Assembly: GCA_025463965.1 (NCBI GenBank) | Contig: JAODBN010000249.1 | Span: 1 to 12,579 of the forward strand | DNA: 12,579 nucleotides | Source: Acidimicrobiaceae bacterium | Lineage (GTDB): Bacteria > Actinomycetota > Acidimicrobiia > Acidimicrobiales > Bog-793 | Direction of reading: 5' to 3' | Shown here: positions 1 to 6,596 of the stretch, in pieces | How the letters are laid out: each line of letters starts with the position of its first letter | Position numbering within the stretch: the first letter of the stretch is position 1 | Translations under genes and position numbers: made by a program | The notes under the pieces: model-generated | Told to the model about the DNA's origin: nothing | What the model saw: the letters and a program-made list of their open reading frames with translations, nothing else | Database searches by the model: none

Positions 1-154
1 TCGCCCTCTTCTTTGGCGGAGCCGCCCAGAGCGAGCGGTCCCTCGAGAGGAAGTCCGGTATCACCCGCTGTGCCGTATTGCGGATCGCGAGAGGTCTGCC
101 TATTGGGGCAGCACGATGTTCGGCCGCACCGACCGCCTGGCAGCGGGCCGGGGG
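1..154. other. Unassigned left edge of the window
   Basis: This stretch lies 3' of panC. On the plus strand one frame is open from base 2 to a TGA at 161-163. It would be the last 53 codons of a gene entering from the left, overlapping the panC stop by a few bases. Its residues are arginine-rich and match no family I recognise, and the third-position G/C bias is weaker than in the clear genes. A second plus frame and one minus frame are also open. I see no panD or other pantothenate gene here, and I cannot choose between intergenic DNA and a gene end. Confidence 0.3.
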
Positions 155-1009
155 TCAGCGTGAAAGAGACTGAGCGGCGAGGTTGTCGATCAACCGAACG
201 GAGCCAAAGCGCACAGCGGCGAGCAGTCGCACCGGCCCGATGATCGCCTCGGGCACCTCGAGGCTGGTCGGGTCGACCACCTCCAGGTAGTCGAATGCAG
301 CGAGGGGCTCCTGAGCGATCACCCTCTCCATCTCGGCACGCACCGCGCCGGGTCGACCCTCGCCCCGCTCGACGAGGTTCGCGCCCGCGCACAGGGCCGA
401 GTAGACGACGGGTGCGGCTTCGCGCTCGGGGCGCGAGAGCCGACGGTTGCGGCTCGACAACGCAAGCCCGTCCGCCTCGCGCACCGTCGGGCAGCCCTCG
501 ATCTCGACCGGGAGGCGCAGCTCGGTGACCACCCGGCGGACGACGGCCAGCTGCTGGAAGTCCTTCTCCCCGAAGAACGCGCGCGCCGGCCCCACCAGAT
601 TGAACAGCCGGGTGAGCACCGTCGCCACGCCGTCGAAGTGACCGGGGCGGAACGCGCCTTCGAGGCGCTCGGCCAATCCGGTGACGTGAACGGTGGTCAG
701 GACCGGCGGGGGGTACAGCTCGCTGACCTCCGGGGCGAACACGTGGGTGACTCCGGACTCCCCGGCGACGGCGAGGTCACCCTCGAGGTCACGGGGATAC
801 TGGGCGAAATCCTCGCCGGGGCCGAACTGCAGCGGGTTCACGAAGATGCTGAGGACGCGGGTCTCGCACCCCGCCGCCGCTCGGATGAGCAGCGAGCGGT
901 GGCCAGCGTGCAACGCCCCCAGCGTGGGCACAAGGCCGACTCGACGGTGCCGGCGGCGCTCATCTGCCATTGCCTGCGCGAGCTCGGCGGCGGTCCGGAG
1001 CAGCTCCAT
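155..1009 (-). CDS. panC: Pantothenate synthetase (pantoate--beta-alanine ligase)
   Basis: PanC condenses pantoate with beta-alanine using ATP, through a pantoyl-adenylate, in the last step of pantothenate (CoA precursor) synthesis; it is cytosolic. The 284-residue product has normal family length. Visible motifs are PTLGALHAGH (residues 28-37, the HIGH-like ATP motif with both histidines), FVNPLQFGPGEDFAQYPR (56-73, pantoate-binding Gln61), the FFGEKDFQQ loop (145-153, Lys149 and Gln152) and VREADGLALSSRN (177-189). The usual Met of PTMGALHEGH is Leu30 and the usual Glu is Ala35, both conservative-looking variations. The reading frame runs open far upstream across the divergent regulator, but the ATG at 1007-1009 is preceded by AGGAAGGAG and begins at the normal PanC N-terminus, so I use it. 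The gene diverges from the DtxR-type regulator with a 102-base gap. No other pantothenate gene is visible nearby. Confidence 0.96.
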   Translation of the reverse strand: MELLRTAAELAQAMADERRRHRRVGLVPTLGALHAGHRSLLIRAAAGCETRVLSIFVNPLQFGPGEDFAQYPRDLEGDLAVAGESGVTHVFAPEVSELYPPPVLTTVHVTGLAERLEGAFRPGHFDGVATVLTRLFNLVGPARAFFGEKDFQQLAVVRRVVTELRLPVEIEGCPTVREADGLALSSRNRRLSRPEREAAPVVYSALCAGANLVERGEGRPGAVRAEMERVIAQEPLAAFDYLEVVDPTSLEVPEAIIGPVRLLAAVRFGSVRLIDNLAAQSLSR

Positions 1010-1099
1010 CGGCTCCTTCCTAGCCAAGCGAGCCGGTCCCCGGCCAGCTCGGGCCCCGACCAGGGCGATCCTCGGCGGTAGCCGTGCCGGGCACATGAG

Positions 1100-1105
1100 T
1101 AGGTT
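1100..1105 (+). promoter_or_regulatory. Putative -10 box TAGGTT for leaderless transcription of the DtxR-type regulator
   Basis: TAGGTT fits the TANNNT consensus of primary-sigma -10 boxes. It is separated from the regulator's ATG by six bases (GAGAAC), so transcription would start at or next to the start codon. No Shine-Dalgarno sequence is present between it and the ATG. I see no good -35 box about 17 bases upstream. Three other genes in the window have the same arrangement, which is the main support. Confidence 0.5.
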
Positions 1106-1111
1106 GAGAAC

Positions 1112-1834
1112 ATGGCGCGCACCGACGAGCGGGCCTCGGCCTCGGTCCCGGGGGGTTCGGGTTGGCAGGGCGCCGCTGGGCGCTACCTCGAGGCCGCCTT
1201 CTATTTGGATCAAGAGGGCGAGCAGGTGCGCCCGGGCAAGCTTGCCGAATGGCTGGGCGTCAGCCCCCCGAGCGTGAGCGAGGCGCTGCGGCGCCTCGAG
1301 CGCGACGGTCTGGTCTCGATGGACGCGACCCATCAGGTCGAGCTCACCGCTCTCGGCCGGGAAGTGGCAGCCGACGTCGTCCGGCGCCACCGAGTTCTCG
1401 AGGTGTGGCTCACCGAAGTGCTCGGCCTCGACTGGGTGGAGGCCGACAAGGAGGCCCACCAGCTGGCCCCCGCGCTTTCCGAGGAGGTGCTCGACCGCCT
1501 CCAGCACAGCCTGGGCGACCCGCTCACCTGCCCGCACGGCAACACGATCCCCGGGGTGGTCGCGCCCGAGCGCATCCTGCGATCGCTCGCCCTGCTGTCG
1601 ACCGGCGAGCGGGCCCGCATCGCCCGGATCTCGGAGCTCGCCGAGCATGAGGCGCCGAGCGTGCTCACCTTCCTCTACGACAGCGGGCTCGTCCCCGGTC
1701 GCTCGGTAGAGGTGACCGAGGCCCTCGGGGCCGGAGGCGTCCTCACCTGCCAACCGGACGGCGGGGCGCCTCGGCACCTCTCAGCAGAGGTCGCCCGGGC
1801 GATCTGGGTGGAATCGCCGAACCGCAGCAACTAG
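1112..1834 (+). CDS. DtxR/MntR-family metal-dependent transcriptional regulator with altered metal site
   Basis: Members of this family (DtxR, IdeR, MntR) repress iron or manganese genes when loaded with Fe2+ or Mn2+. The 240-residue product has an N-terminal winged helix-turn-helix (about 25-90; recognition region LAEWLGVSPPSVSEALRRLE). A dimerisation and metal-binding domain follows (about 91-155, ending in the family-typical CPHGNTIPG), then a FeoA/SH3-like C-terminal domain (about 160-235). Aligned by eye with DtxR, His93 and Glu97 match His79 and Glu83. His98 is replaced by Asp112, Cys102 by His116, Glu105 by Ala119 and His106 by Pro120. The MntR first-helix pair Asp8/Glu11 becomes Arg24/Glu27. 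Metal choice, or metal response at all, is therefore uncertain. There is no Shine-Dalgarno sequence; a TAGGTT box lies six bases upstream. No metal transporter lies beside it. It diverges from panC and converges on the alkyltransferase-like gene, sharing CTAG at the stops. Confidence 0.9.
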   Translation: MARTDERASASVPGGSGWQGAAGRYLEAAFYLDQEGEQVRPGKLAEWLGVSPPSVSEALRRLERDGLVSMDATHQVELTALGREVAADVVRRHRVLEVWLTEVLGLDWVEADKEAHQLAPALSEEVLDRLQHSLGDPLTCPHGNTIPGVVAPERILRSLALLSTGERARIARISELAEHEAPSVLTFLYDSGLVPGRSVEVTEALGAGGVLTCQPDGGAPRHLSAEVARAIWVESPNRSN

Positions 1835-2166
1835 CTCCCGGGCCGAAGCGAGCCCCGCTGTCTCATCCGCGCAGCGACCACCACCCGCTGTCCCCGCAGG
1901 TTGACACCTTCGGCGACAAGGCGCGCCGCCTGGTCGGCCTCGAGGCCCGGGACGAGCCGGCCCGAGGCGGTGACAACCCGCCACCAGGGAAGGCCCTTTG
2001 ATCCCGCCAGGATCCTGCCGACCGCTCGGGCCGCCCCCGGTGCGCCGGCCTCGAGCGCGACCTCCCCGTAGGTCGCCACCTGGCCGGGGGCGATGCCGGC
2101 CACCACCCGCGCCACCGCCTCCGCAAGCGGAGATCGGGCGCCGTGAGGCGTGACCGGTTCTCCCAC
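1831..2166 (-). CDS. Alkyltransferase-like (ATL) DNA repair protein
   Basis: ATL proteins bind O6-alkylguanine in DNA without removing the alkyl group and flag it for nucleotide excision repair; that role is known for the family and inferred here. The 111-residue product corresponds to the DNA-binding C-terminal domain of O6-methylguanine methyltransferase: helix-turn-helix GQVATYGEVALEAG (28-41), the arginine-finger region AARAVGRIL (45-53), and LPWWRVV (59-65) where methyltransferases have PCHRV. The reactive cysteine is Trp61, the hallmark of ATLs, while Arg63 is kept. The C-terminal QAARLVAEGV block (79-88) is also typical. The start is GTG at 2164-2166, with no convincing Shine-Dalgarno sequence. 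The gene follows the oxidoreductase stop by 26 bases on the same strand, so co-transcription or translational coupling is likely. Its TAG stop overlaps the convergent regulator's TAG in a shared CTAG. Confidence 0.88.
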   Translation of the reverse strand: MGEPVTPHGARSPLAEAVARVVAGIAPGQVATYGEVALEAGAPGAARAVGRILAGSKGLPWWRVVTASGRLVPGLEADQAARLVAEGVNLRGQRVVVAARMRQRGSLRPGS

Positions 2167-2192
2167 CGGAGAGGGGCCCGCGGCCGATCGAC

Positions 2193-3068
2193 TCAGGAGC
2201 CGCGCACGGCGTCGATCGCCGCCAGGTCGTCTCCCCCGTGACCGGCCTCGACCGTGCGCTCCAAACGCCCACGCACCACCTGGAGCAGCGGGCCAAGGCC
2301 GCCTCCGGAGTCCGCCGCAAGGTCGACGTCCTTCAAAGCCAGGCTCGTGGCGAACCCGGCCGGGTACTGCTGCGAGGTCATCATCTCGATCTTCTGGATG
2401 GCGTACGGCATGCCAAGGGGCCCTCCCTCGATGGCACGTACGAAGTCCTGGCGATCGACCCCAAGACGCTCACAGAGGTCCAGCACTTCGCTCATCGCGA
2501 CCGTGACCGCCACCATCCAGGCGTTGATGACGACTTTCAGGGCGCTCGCTCCGGTCTCGCCCTTGACCTTGACCACCTTGGAGCCAAGGGCGTCGAGGAC
2601 GGGTCGGGCGCGTTCGATCGTGTCGTCCTCGCCCGAGATCAACCAGATCAGCTTGCCCTCGCGAGCCGGCGCCGTGCTGCCCGAGACCGGGGCGTCGAGA
2701 TAGGCCACACCGTGGCGGCGCGCGAGCTCGGCCAGGCGACCGGCGAACCTCGGGCCGACGGTGCTCGCCTGAACCCACACGGCGGTGCGCTCGACGTGAG
2801 GAAGAGCGGCCTCCATCACCTCGATGACCGCCTCGCCATCGCGAAGCACCGTCATCACCACCGCCGCGCCGACGAGCGCATCGGCGAGCTCAGTGAAGGC
2901 GCTCACTCCCGGGTTGGTCTGTGCAACCTGCTCGGCACGCTGTTGGTTGCGATCCCACAGCCGGACCTCGTGTCCCACCTCGGCGAGGCGCTCGGCCATC
3001 GCGGAGCCGAGGGCTCCGGCACCGAGGACCGCCACCACGCGTCGGGCTTGTGTCTGTTCCGATGCCAT
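2193..3068 (-). CDS. 3-hydroxyisobutyrate dehydrogenase-family NAD(P)-dependent oxidoreductase
   Basis: The product belongs to the beta-hydroxyacid dehydrogenase family, cytosolic enzymes that oxidise or reduce small 3-hydroxy acids with NAD(P). Its 291 residues match family length. It has a Rossmann motif GAGALGSAMAERLAEVG (16-32), substrate-binding DAPVSGS (125-131, where the last Gly of the usual DAPVSGG is Ser), the catalytic block GETGASALKVVIN (170-182, catalytic Lys178 and Asn182), and KDVDLA (246-251) late in the helical domain. Retention of Lys178 argues against an imine reductase. The substrate (3-hydroxyisobutyrate, tartronate semialdehyde, another) cannot be told from sequence. 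I chose ATG 3066-3068 because GGGAGAA precedes it and the Rossmann fold starts at once; the open frame extends upstream only over the divergent DUF4126 gene. It is the first gene of a likely two-gene unit with the ATL gene. Confidence 0.9.
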   Translation of the reverse strand: MASEQTQARRVVAVLGAGALGSAMAERLAEVGHEVRLWDRNQQRAEQVAQTNPGVSAFTELADALVGAAVVMTVLRDGEAVIEVMEAALPHVERTAVWVQASTVGPRFAGRLAELARRHGVAYLDAPVSGSTAPAREGKLIWLISGEDDTIERARPVLDALGSKVVKVKGETGASALKVVINAWMVAVTVAMSEVLDLCERLGVDRQDFVRAIEGGPLGMPYAIQKIEMMTSQQYPAGFATSLALKDVDLAADSGGGLGPLLQVVRGRLERTVEAGHGGDDLAAIDAVRGS

Positions 3069-3181
3069 CTCGTTCTCCCGTCGCACTCGGCCCGAGGGCC
3101 CTGCCGACGACGGTAGCGAGCGGACTTGCAACTTCCGATGGGGCCTGACCGAACCCAACCCGGCGGCTGAGAGCTTCTGCA

Positions 3182-3187
3182 TAGGGT
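3182..3187 (+). promoter_or_regulatory. Putative -10 box TAGGGT for leaderless transcription of the DUF4126 gene
   Basis: TAGGGT fits TANNNT and is followed by seven bases (CGGAACA) and then GTG. This placement supports GTG 3195 over the in-frame ATG at 3219. No clear -35 box is visible. It lies in the 126-base gap that diverges towards the oxidoreductase gene. Confidence 0.5.
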
Positions 3188-3194
3188 CGGAACA

Positions 3195-3728
3195 GTGAGG
3201 ACTACCCACAGAGCCGCGATGACGGCACGCTGCCGGCCGGTGCTCGCTCGCCGTTCGCGCTCGAGGTCGAGCGATATCGCAGCCTCCGACCTGCTCGGCC
3301 CGCTGCTGATCGGTGCGGCAAGTGGCCTGCGTTCCCAGGCCGGCGTCGCCGCAGTGCTGTTGTCCGGCCGCTCGGAAGGACTTCCTCCGCAGCTTGGCGC
3401 TCCGCCGGCCAAGATCGTCGCTGGCGCTGCGGCAGGCGGCGAGCTGGTCGTGGACAAGCTGCCGGGCACCAAGAGCCGGCTGCGACCTGCCTCGCTCGTC
3501 GTCCGTGCCCTCCTCGGCGGGCTCAGCGCGGGCCAGCTCGCTCGGCGCAAGCAGCGCGGCCCGGTTCCGGCCGCCGTCGTGGGAGCGCTTGCTGCCCTGG
3601 TCTTTGCCAAGGGCGGCCACGATGTACGCGCACGCCTGGCCAATCGATTCGGCGATCGCAAGGTCGCCGTCGTCGAGGATCTCATCGCCGCGGGCCTCGC
3701 CGCTGGAGCGATCTCGCTCAGCGACTGA
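3195..3728 (+). CDS. DUF4126-like small membrane protein
   Basis: The 177-residue product resembles the uncharacterised DUF4126 family; its function is unknown. Visible family features are a hydrophobic segment with GAASGLRSQAGVAAVLL (40-56), the block GGELVVDKLPGTKSRL (81-96), a glycine/alanine-rich hydrophobic segment with ALLGGLSAGQLA (105-116), another with VVGALAALVFAKGGHDVRARL (128-148), and a final hydrophobic helix after DRKVAVVEDLIAAG (154-167). That suggests three or four membrane helices. The first 28 residues are arginine/serine-rich and poorly conserved-looking; if ATG 3219 is used the product has 169 residues. The TAGGGT box seven bases before GTG 3195 favours the longer form. 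It is divergent from the oxidoreductase and 134 bases ahead of the transporter. The family assignment is by memory of the motif pattern. Confidence 0.75.
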   Translation: MRTTHRAAMTARCRPVLARRSRSRSSDIAASDLLGPLLIGAASGLRSQAGVAAVLLSGRSEGLPPQLGAPPAKIVAGAAAGGELVVDKLPGTKSRLRPASLVVRALLGGLSAGQLARRKQRGPVPAAVVGALAALVFAKGGHDVRARLANRFGDRKVAVVEDLIAAGLAAGAISLSD

Positions 3729-3862
3729 CATCGGGCGTCGCTCCGCGGCGTCTGCACGGCACATGCGGCCAGCTGGACATTTGCTTGCCCTTTCCGATGC
3801 TGGCATGCCGGTCGTCTGGCGTTTGGCATAACGAGCGGGTCCCACGGGTACTGCTCTCGATC

Positions 3863-5377
3863 GTGAGCAGCGCAATCGAGACGGGGAGGATCAGGACCAA
3901 CATTCCCGGGCGTCTCGACCGGCTGCCGTGGTCGCATTGGCACTGGAAGATCCTTATCGGGCTGGGCACGGTCTGGATCCTCGACGGGCTCGAAGTGACG
4001 GTCGTCGGCAACGTCAGTACGCGGCTCACCCAAGCCAACAGCGGCATCAAGATCACCTCGGGACAGGTATCGGGCTTCGCCGCAGCGATGTACGTGGCCG
4101 GTGCGTGCGCCGGGGCGCTGTTCTTCGGCTGGCTGACCGACCGATTCGGCAGGAAGCGCCTCTTCATGGTGACGCTCGGCGTGTACCTGCTCGCCACGGC
4201 GCTCAGCGCCCTGTCCACACGGGCGTGGATGTTCTACGTCTTCCGGGCGCTCACCGGTTTCGGCATCGGCGGCGAGTACGCCGCGATCAACTCGGCGATC
4301 GATGAGCTCATCCCCGCGCGTCACCGCGGACGGATCGACATCATCGTGAACGGGACGTTCTGGCTCGGCGCCGCTGCCGGAGCCTTGCTGACCATTCCTG
4401 CGCTGAACGAGTCCATCCTCCCGGCGGACGTGGGATGGCGACTGTGCTTCGGCCTCGGGGTGGTGCTCGGTCTCGTCATCCTGCTCGTCCGGCGCAACGT
4501 CCCCGAGAGCCCCCGCTGGCTGTTCATCCATGGGCGAGAAGAGGAAGCGGAAAAGCTAGTGGCCGACGTCGAGCGACAGGTCTCCGAGCAGACCGGCAAG
4601 CAGCTCGACACCGTGGACGAGCACATCACCATCCGCCAACGGCGCACGATCGGCTTCGGCGTGATCTTCTCGACCGTCACCCGCCTCTACCCGCGCCGAA
4701 CCGTGCTCGGGCTGGCGCTGTTCATCGGGCAGGCCTTCCTCTACAACGCCATCACCTTCGGATTCGCCACGATCCTGCAGAACACCTTCCACACGCCCTC
4801 GAGCAGCACTGGTTACTACTACGCGGTCATCGCGGCCGGGAACCTGCTCGGGCCACTGCTGTTGTCCCGGTTCTTCGACACCATCGGGCGCAAGCCGATG
4901 ATCGCCGGCACCTACCTGCTCTCGGGAGTGTTGCTGCTCGGTACCGCGCTGGCCTTTCGCAACGGGGCCCTCTCGGCGACGACGCTGACGCTTTGCTGGG
5001 TGGTCGTGCTCTTCTTCGCCTCCGCAGGCGCGAGCTCCGCCTACCTGACGGTCAGCGAGGTCTTCCCGATGGAGACAAGAGCGCTCGCGATCGCCTTCTT
5101 CTACGCGGTCGGCACTGGTATCGGCGGGATCACCGGTCCCCTCGTGTTCGCCAAGCTCGACAGCACGGGCAGCCTTTCGGGAACGGCGCTCGCCTTCATG
5201 ATCGGGGCCTTGCTGATGATCGGCGGAGGCATCGTGGAGATCTTCTTCGGGGTGCGCGCGGAGGGACAGAGCCTCGAGAATCTGGCAAAGCCGCTGACAA
5301 CTGAGGACGCGGACGGCGACAGCCAGGACGGGCTACCCGGCGTCCAGCCGGCACCGGCGGGGGCGCTCGGCGCCTGA
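3863..5377 (+). CDS. MFS transporter, sugar-porter-like
   Basis: This is a twelve-helix secondary carrier of the cytoplasmic membrane, probably proton-coupled; the substrate is unknown. From the chosen GTG start the product has 504 residues. Signatures include WILDGLEVTVVG in helix 1 (38-49, membrane Asp41 and Glu44), the helix 2-3 loop GWLTDRFGRKR (89-99), GEYAAINSAIDELIPARHRGR (137-157), PESPRWL (214-220, a sugar-porter signature at the end of helix 6), the central-half loop FFDTIGRKP (337-345) and SEVFPMETRA (398-407). A long central loop (about 221-275) and a hydrophilic tail (about 465-504) are cytoplasmic by family topology. The start is uncertain: the frame is open from 3785, GTG 3863 places a family-like IETxRxRTNIPGRLDRLPW N-terminus, and a purine-rich GGGGAGGA at 3883-3890 precedes no normal start codon. 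No partner genes suggest a substrate. Confidence 0.92.
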   Translation: MSSAIETGRIRTNIPGRLDRLPWSHWHWKILIGLGTVWILDGLEVTVVGNVSTRLTQANSGIKITSGQVSGFAAAMYVAGACAGALFFGWLTDRFGRKRLFMVTLGVYLLATALSALSTRAWMFYVFRALTGFGIGGEYAAINSAIDELIPARHRGRIDIIVNGTFWLGAAAGALLTIPALNESILPADVGWRLCFGLGVVLGLVILLVRRNVPESPRWLFIHGREEEAEKLVADVERQVSEQTGKQLDTVDEHITIRQRRTIGFGVIFSTVTRLYPRRTVLGLALFIGQAFLYNAITFGFATILQNTFHTPSSSTGYYYAVIAAGNLLGPLLLSRFFDTIGRKPMIAGTYLLSGVLLLGTALAFRNGALSATTLTLCWVVVLFFASAGASSAYLTVSEVFPMETRALAIAFFYAVGTGIGGITGPLVFAKLDSTGSLSGTALAFMIGALLMIGGGIVEIFFGVRAEGQSLENLAKPLTTEDADGDSQDGLPGVQPAPAGALGA

Positions 5378-5378
5378 C

Positions 5379-5396
5379 CGCACGCCCGGATGTGCG
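5379..5396. terminator. Short hairpin after the transporter stop
   Basis: CGCAC and GTGCG can pair over an eight-base loop immediately after the MFS stop codon. The stem has only five base pairs and no T tract follows, so it is a weak candidate for a factor-independent terminator. It may be incidental. Confidence 0.2.
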
Positions 5397-5409
5397 AACC
5401 GATCGCCAG

Positions 5410-5415
5410 TAGGGT
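5410..5415 (+). promoter_or_regulatory. Putative -10 box TAGGGT for leaderless transcription of the esterase
   Basis: TAGGGT is followed by six bases (CGCCGC) and the ATG. There is no Shine-Dalgarno sequence in the 44-base gap after the transporter. The arrangement matches those before the regulator, DUF4126 and peroxidase genes. Confidence 0.55.
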
Positions 5416-5421
5416 CGCCGC

Positions 5422-6159
5422 ATGGCCCATCTGACCTGCCGCGTCTTCTCCGACACGTTGGGCCTTGCGTCCGAGGCAACCGTGATCGTGCCGGAGGCGG
5501 AACCGCCCCCTCACGGTTGGCCGACCCTGTACCTCTTGCACGGGCTGTCGGACGACCACTCGACCTGGACCCGGCGGACGTCGATCGAGCGCTACGTGGA
5601 AGAGCTGCCCTTGGCCGTGGTGATGCCGAGCGCCCACCGGAGCTGGTACACCGACCAGGTCGAAGGCTACCGCTACGGGACCTTCGTGATGGAGGAGCTG
5701 CCGCGCCTGATGCGGCAGCTGTTCCGGTTTTCGGACCGGCGCCAGGACAACTTCGCCGCCGGGCTCTCGATGGGGGGCTACGGCGCTCTCAAGTGGGGGC
5801 TCGCGCATCCGGACTCCATGGCGGCGGTAGCGAGCCTCTCCGGGGCGACCGACCTGGCCGCGCATTGGTCGACCCCGGAGTCGCGCCGCACCTTCGGTGA
5901 CCTGTCTCAACTGCGCAAGGGGGGAAACGACCTCTTTCATCTCGCCGAGCAGGCCAGCACGGACACGCTGCCCGCCATCTATCAGTGGTGCGGCACAGAG
6001 GACCATCTCTACGACGAGAACGTCCGTTTCCGCGACCACTGCCAGCGCCTTGGGCTTCCGATCACCTACGAAGAGGCTCCAGGAGGCCACGACTGGCCGT
6101 ACTGGGACCAGATGATCCAGCGCGTGCTCGAATGGCTGCCGATGGAGCCGTCCGCTTAG
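5422..6159 (+). CDS. Esterase-D-like (FrmB/antigen-85 fold) serine hydrolase
   Basis: The product is an alpha/beta hydrolase of the putative-esterase family that includes S-formylglutathione hydrolase, tributyrin esterase and antigen 85. It has 245 residues and no signal peptide, so it is probably cytosolic. LYLLHGLSDDHSTW (37-49) forms the oxyanion region, GLSMGGYGA (114-122) is the nucleophile elbow with Ser116, TEDHLYDENVRF (192-203) carries the likely acid Asp194 (or Asp198), and PGGHDWPYW (220-228) supplies catalytic His223. The natural substrate is not evident: no formaldehyde dehydrogenase gene lies nearby, so an S-formylglutathione or S-formylmycothiol role is only possible. Its gene appears to have its own leaderless promoter and converges on the DUF3072 gene with a 15-base gap. 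Confidence 0.9.
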   Translation: MAHLTCRVFSDTLGLASEATVIVPEAEPPPHGWPTLYLLHGLSDDHSTWTRRTSIERYVEELPLAVVMPSAHRSWYTDQVEGYRYGTFVMEELPRLMRQLFRFSDRRQDNFAAGLSMGGYGALKWGLAHPDSMAAVASLSGATDLAAHWSTPESRRTFGDLSQLRKGGNDLFHLAEQASTDTLPAIYQWCGTEDHLYDENVRFRDHCQRLGLPITYEEAPGGHDWPYWDQMIQRVLEWLPMEPSA

Positions 6160-6174
6160 GCGAGCGCCCGAGAC

Positions 6175-6414
6175 TCAGCGCTTGAGGCGACCGCTCTCAG
6201 CCTGCAGCTCGTCGATCATCCGGGATGCCTCGGCTTTGGTGAGGGACTCGGGGACTTCGCGCCCCGCGTCGTGGGCAAGTGTCGCCAGATAAGAGGCCTG
6301 GGCTCCTGTCATCGGCTCGTGTCCGGTTATCCAGTCAGCGGGGTCCTTCTCCGCGTTCTGTGTCGGCTCGGAGGTCGTCGGCAACTCCTCATCGCTTTCT
6401 TGGTGCTCGCTCAT
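6175..6414 (-). CDS. DUF3072 family small protein
   Basis: The 79-residue product has an acidic, probably disordered N-terminal half (residues 1-32, rich in Glu, Asp, Ser and Thr). The compact DUF3072 block follows: PMTGAQASYLATLAHDAG (34-51) and PESLTKAEASRMIDELQ (55-71), then a short basic end RLKR. The family's function is unknown; the C-terminal part resembles a small helical, SAP-like fold in arrangement, which is inference. There is no good Shine-Dalgarno sequence before ATG 6412-6414. On this strand TAGTGG ends seven bases before the ATG, an imperfect version of the TANNNT arrangement seen elsewhere in the window. It is divergent from upp. Confidence 0.85.
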   Translation of the reverse strand: MSEHQESDEELPTTSEPTQNAEKDPADWITGHEPMTGAQASYLATLAHDAGREVPESLTKAEASRMIDELQAESGRLKR

Positions 6415-6512
6415 GTCGAAGCCACTACCCGGATCTTGGGGGATCGAACACCAGTTCGGCGCTCGGTTTTGCGAGAGTCAGCACTCTCCTCGGGCGATCG
6501 TCGGCCCGTGGG

Positions 6513-6518
6513 TAGTGT
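6513..6518 (+). promoter_or_regulatory. Possible -10 box TAGTGT upstream of upp
   Basis: TAGTGT matches TANNNT in the 182-base gap between the DUF3072 and upp genes. A start point a few bases downstream would give upp a leader of about 70 bases that includes its Shine-Dalgarno sequence. I see no matching -35 box and no PyrR-type or other obvious leader structure. Confidence 0.25.
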
Positions 6519-6596
6519 TGGCACCTCGACCCGGCGGGCGCCGGTCGCTTGGTGACCTGGCGGCGTGATGCGCCGCCCCGAGGAAGGGAGCACGGC

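Noticed and set aside
1010..1777. Upstream extension of the panC frame to 540 residues
   Set aside because: It reads antisense through the DtxR-type regulator; PanC is complete from ATG 1009 with a strong ribosome binding site, and the extension has no family-like sequence.
3069..4531. Long minus-strand open frames opposite the DUF4126 and MFS genes
   Set aside because: They are antisense shadows of GC-rich genes, with arginine/serine-rich translation and no motifs; the plus-strand genes show clear family signatures.
6163..6182. AGCGC/GCGCT inverted repeat between esterase and DUF3072 stops as a bidirectional terminator
   Set aside because: The stem is five base pairs with a ten-base loop, overlaps the DUF3072 stop and lacks a T run on either strand.
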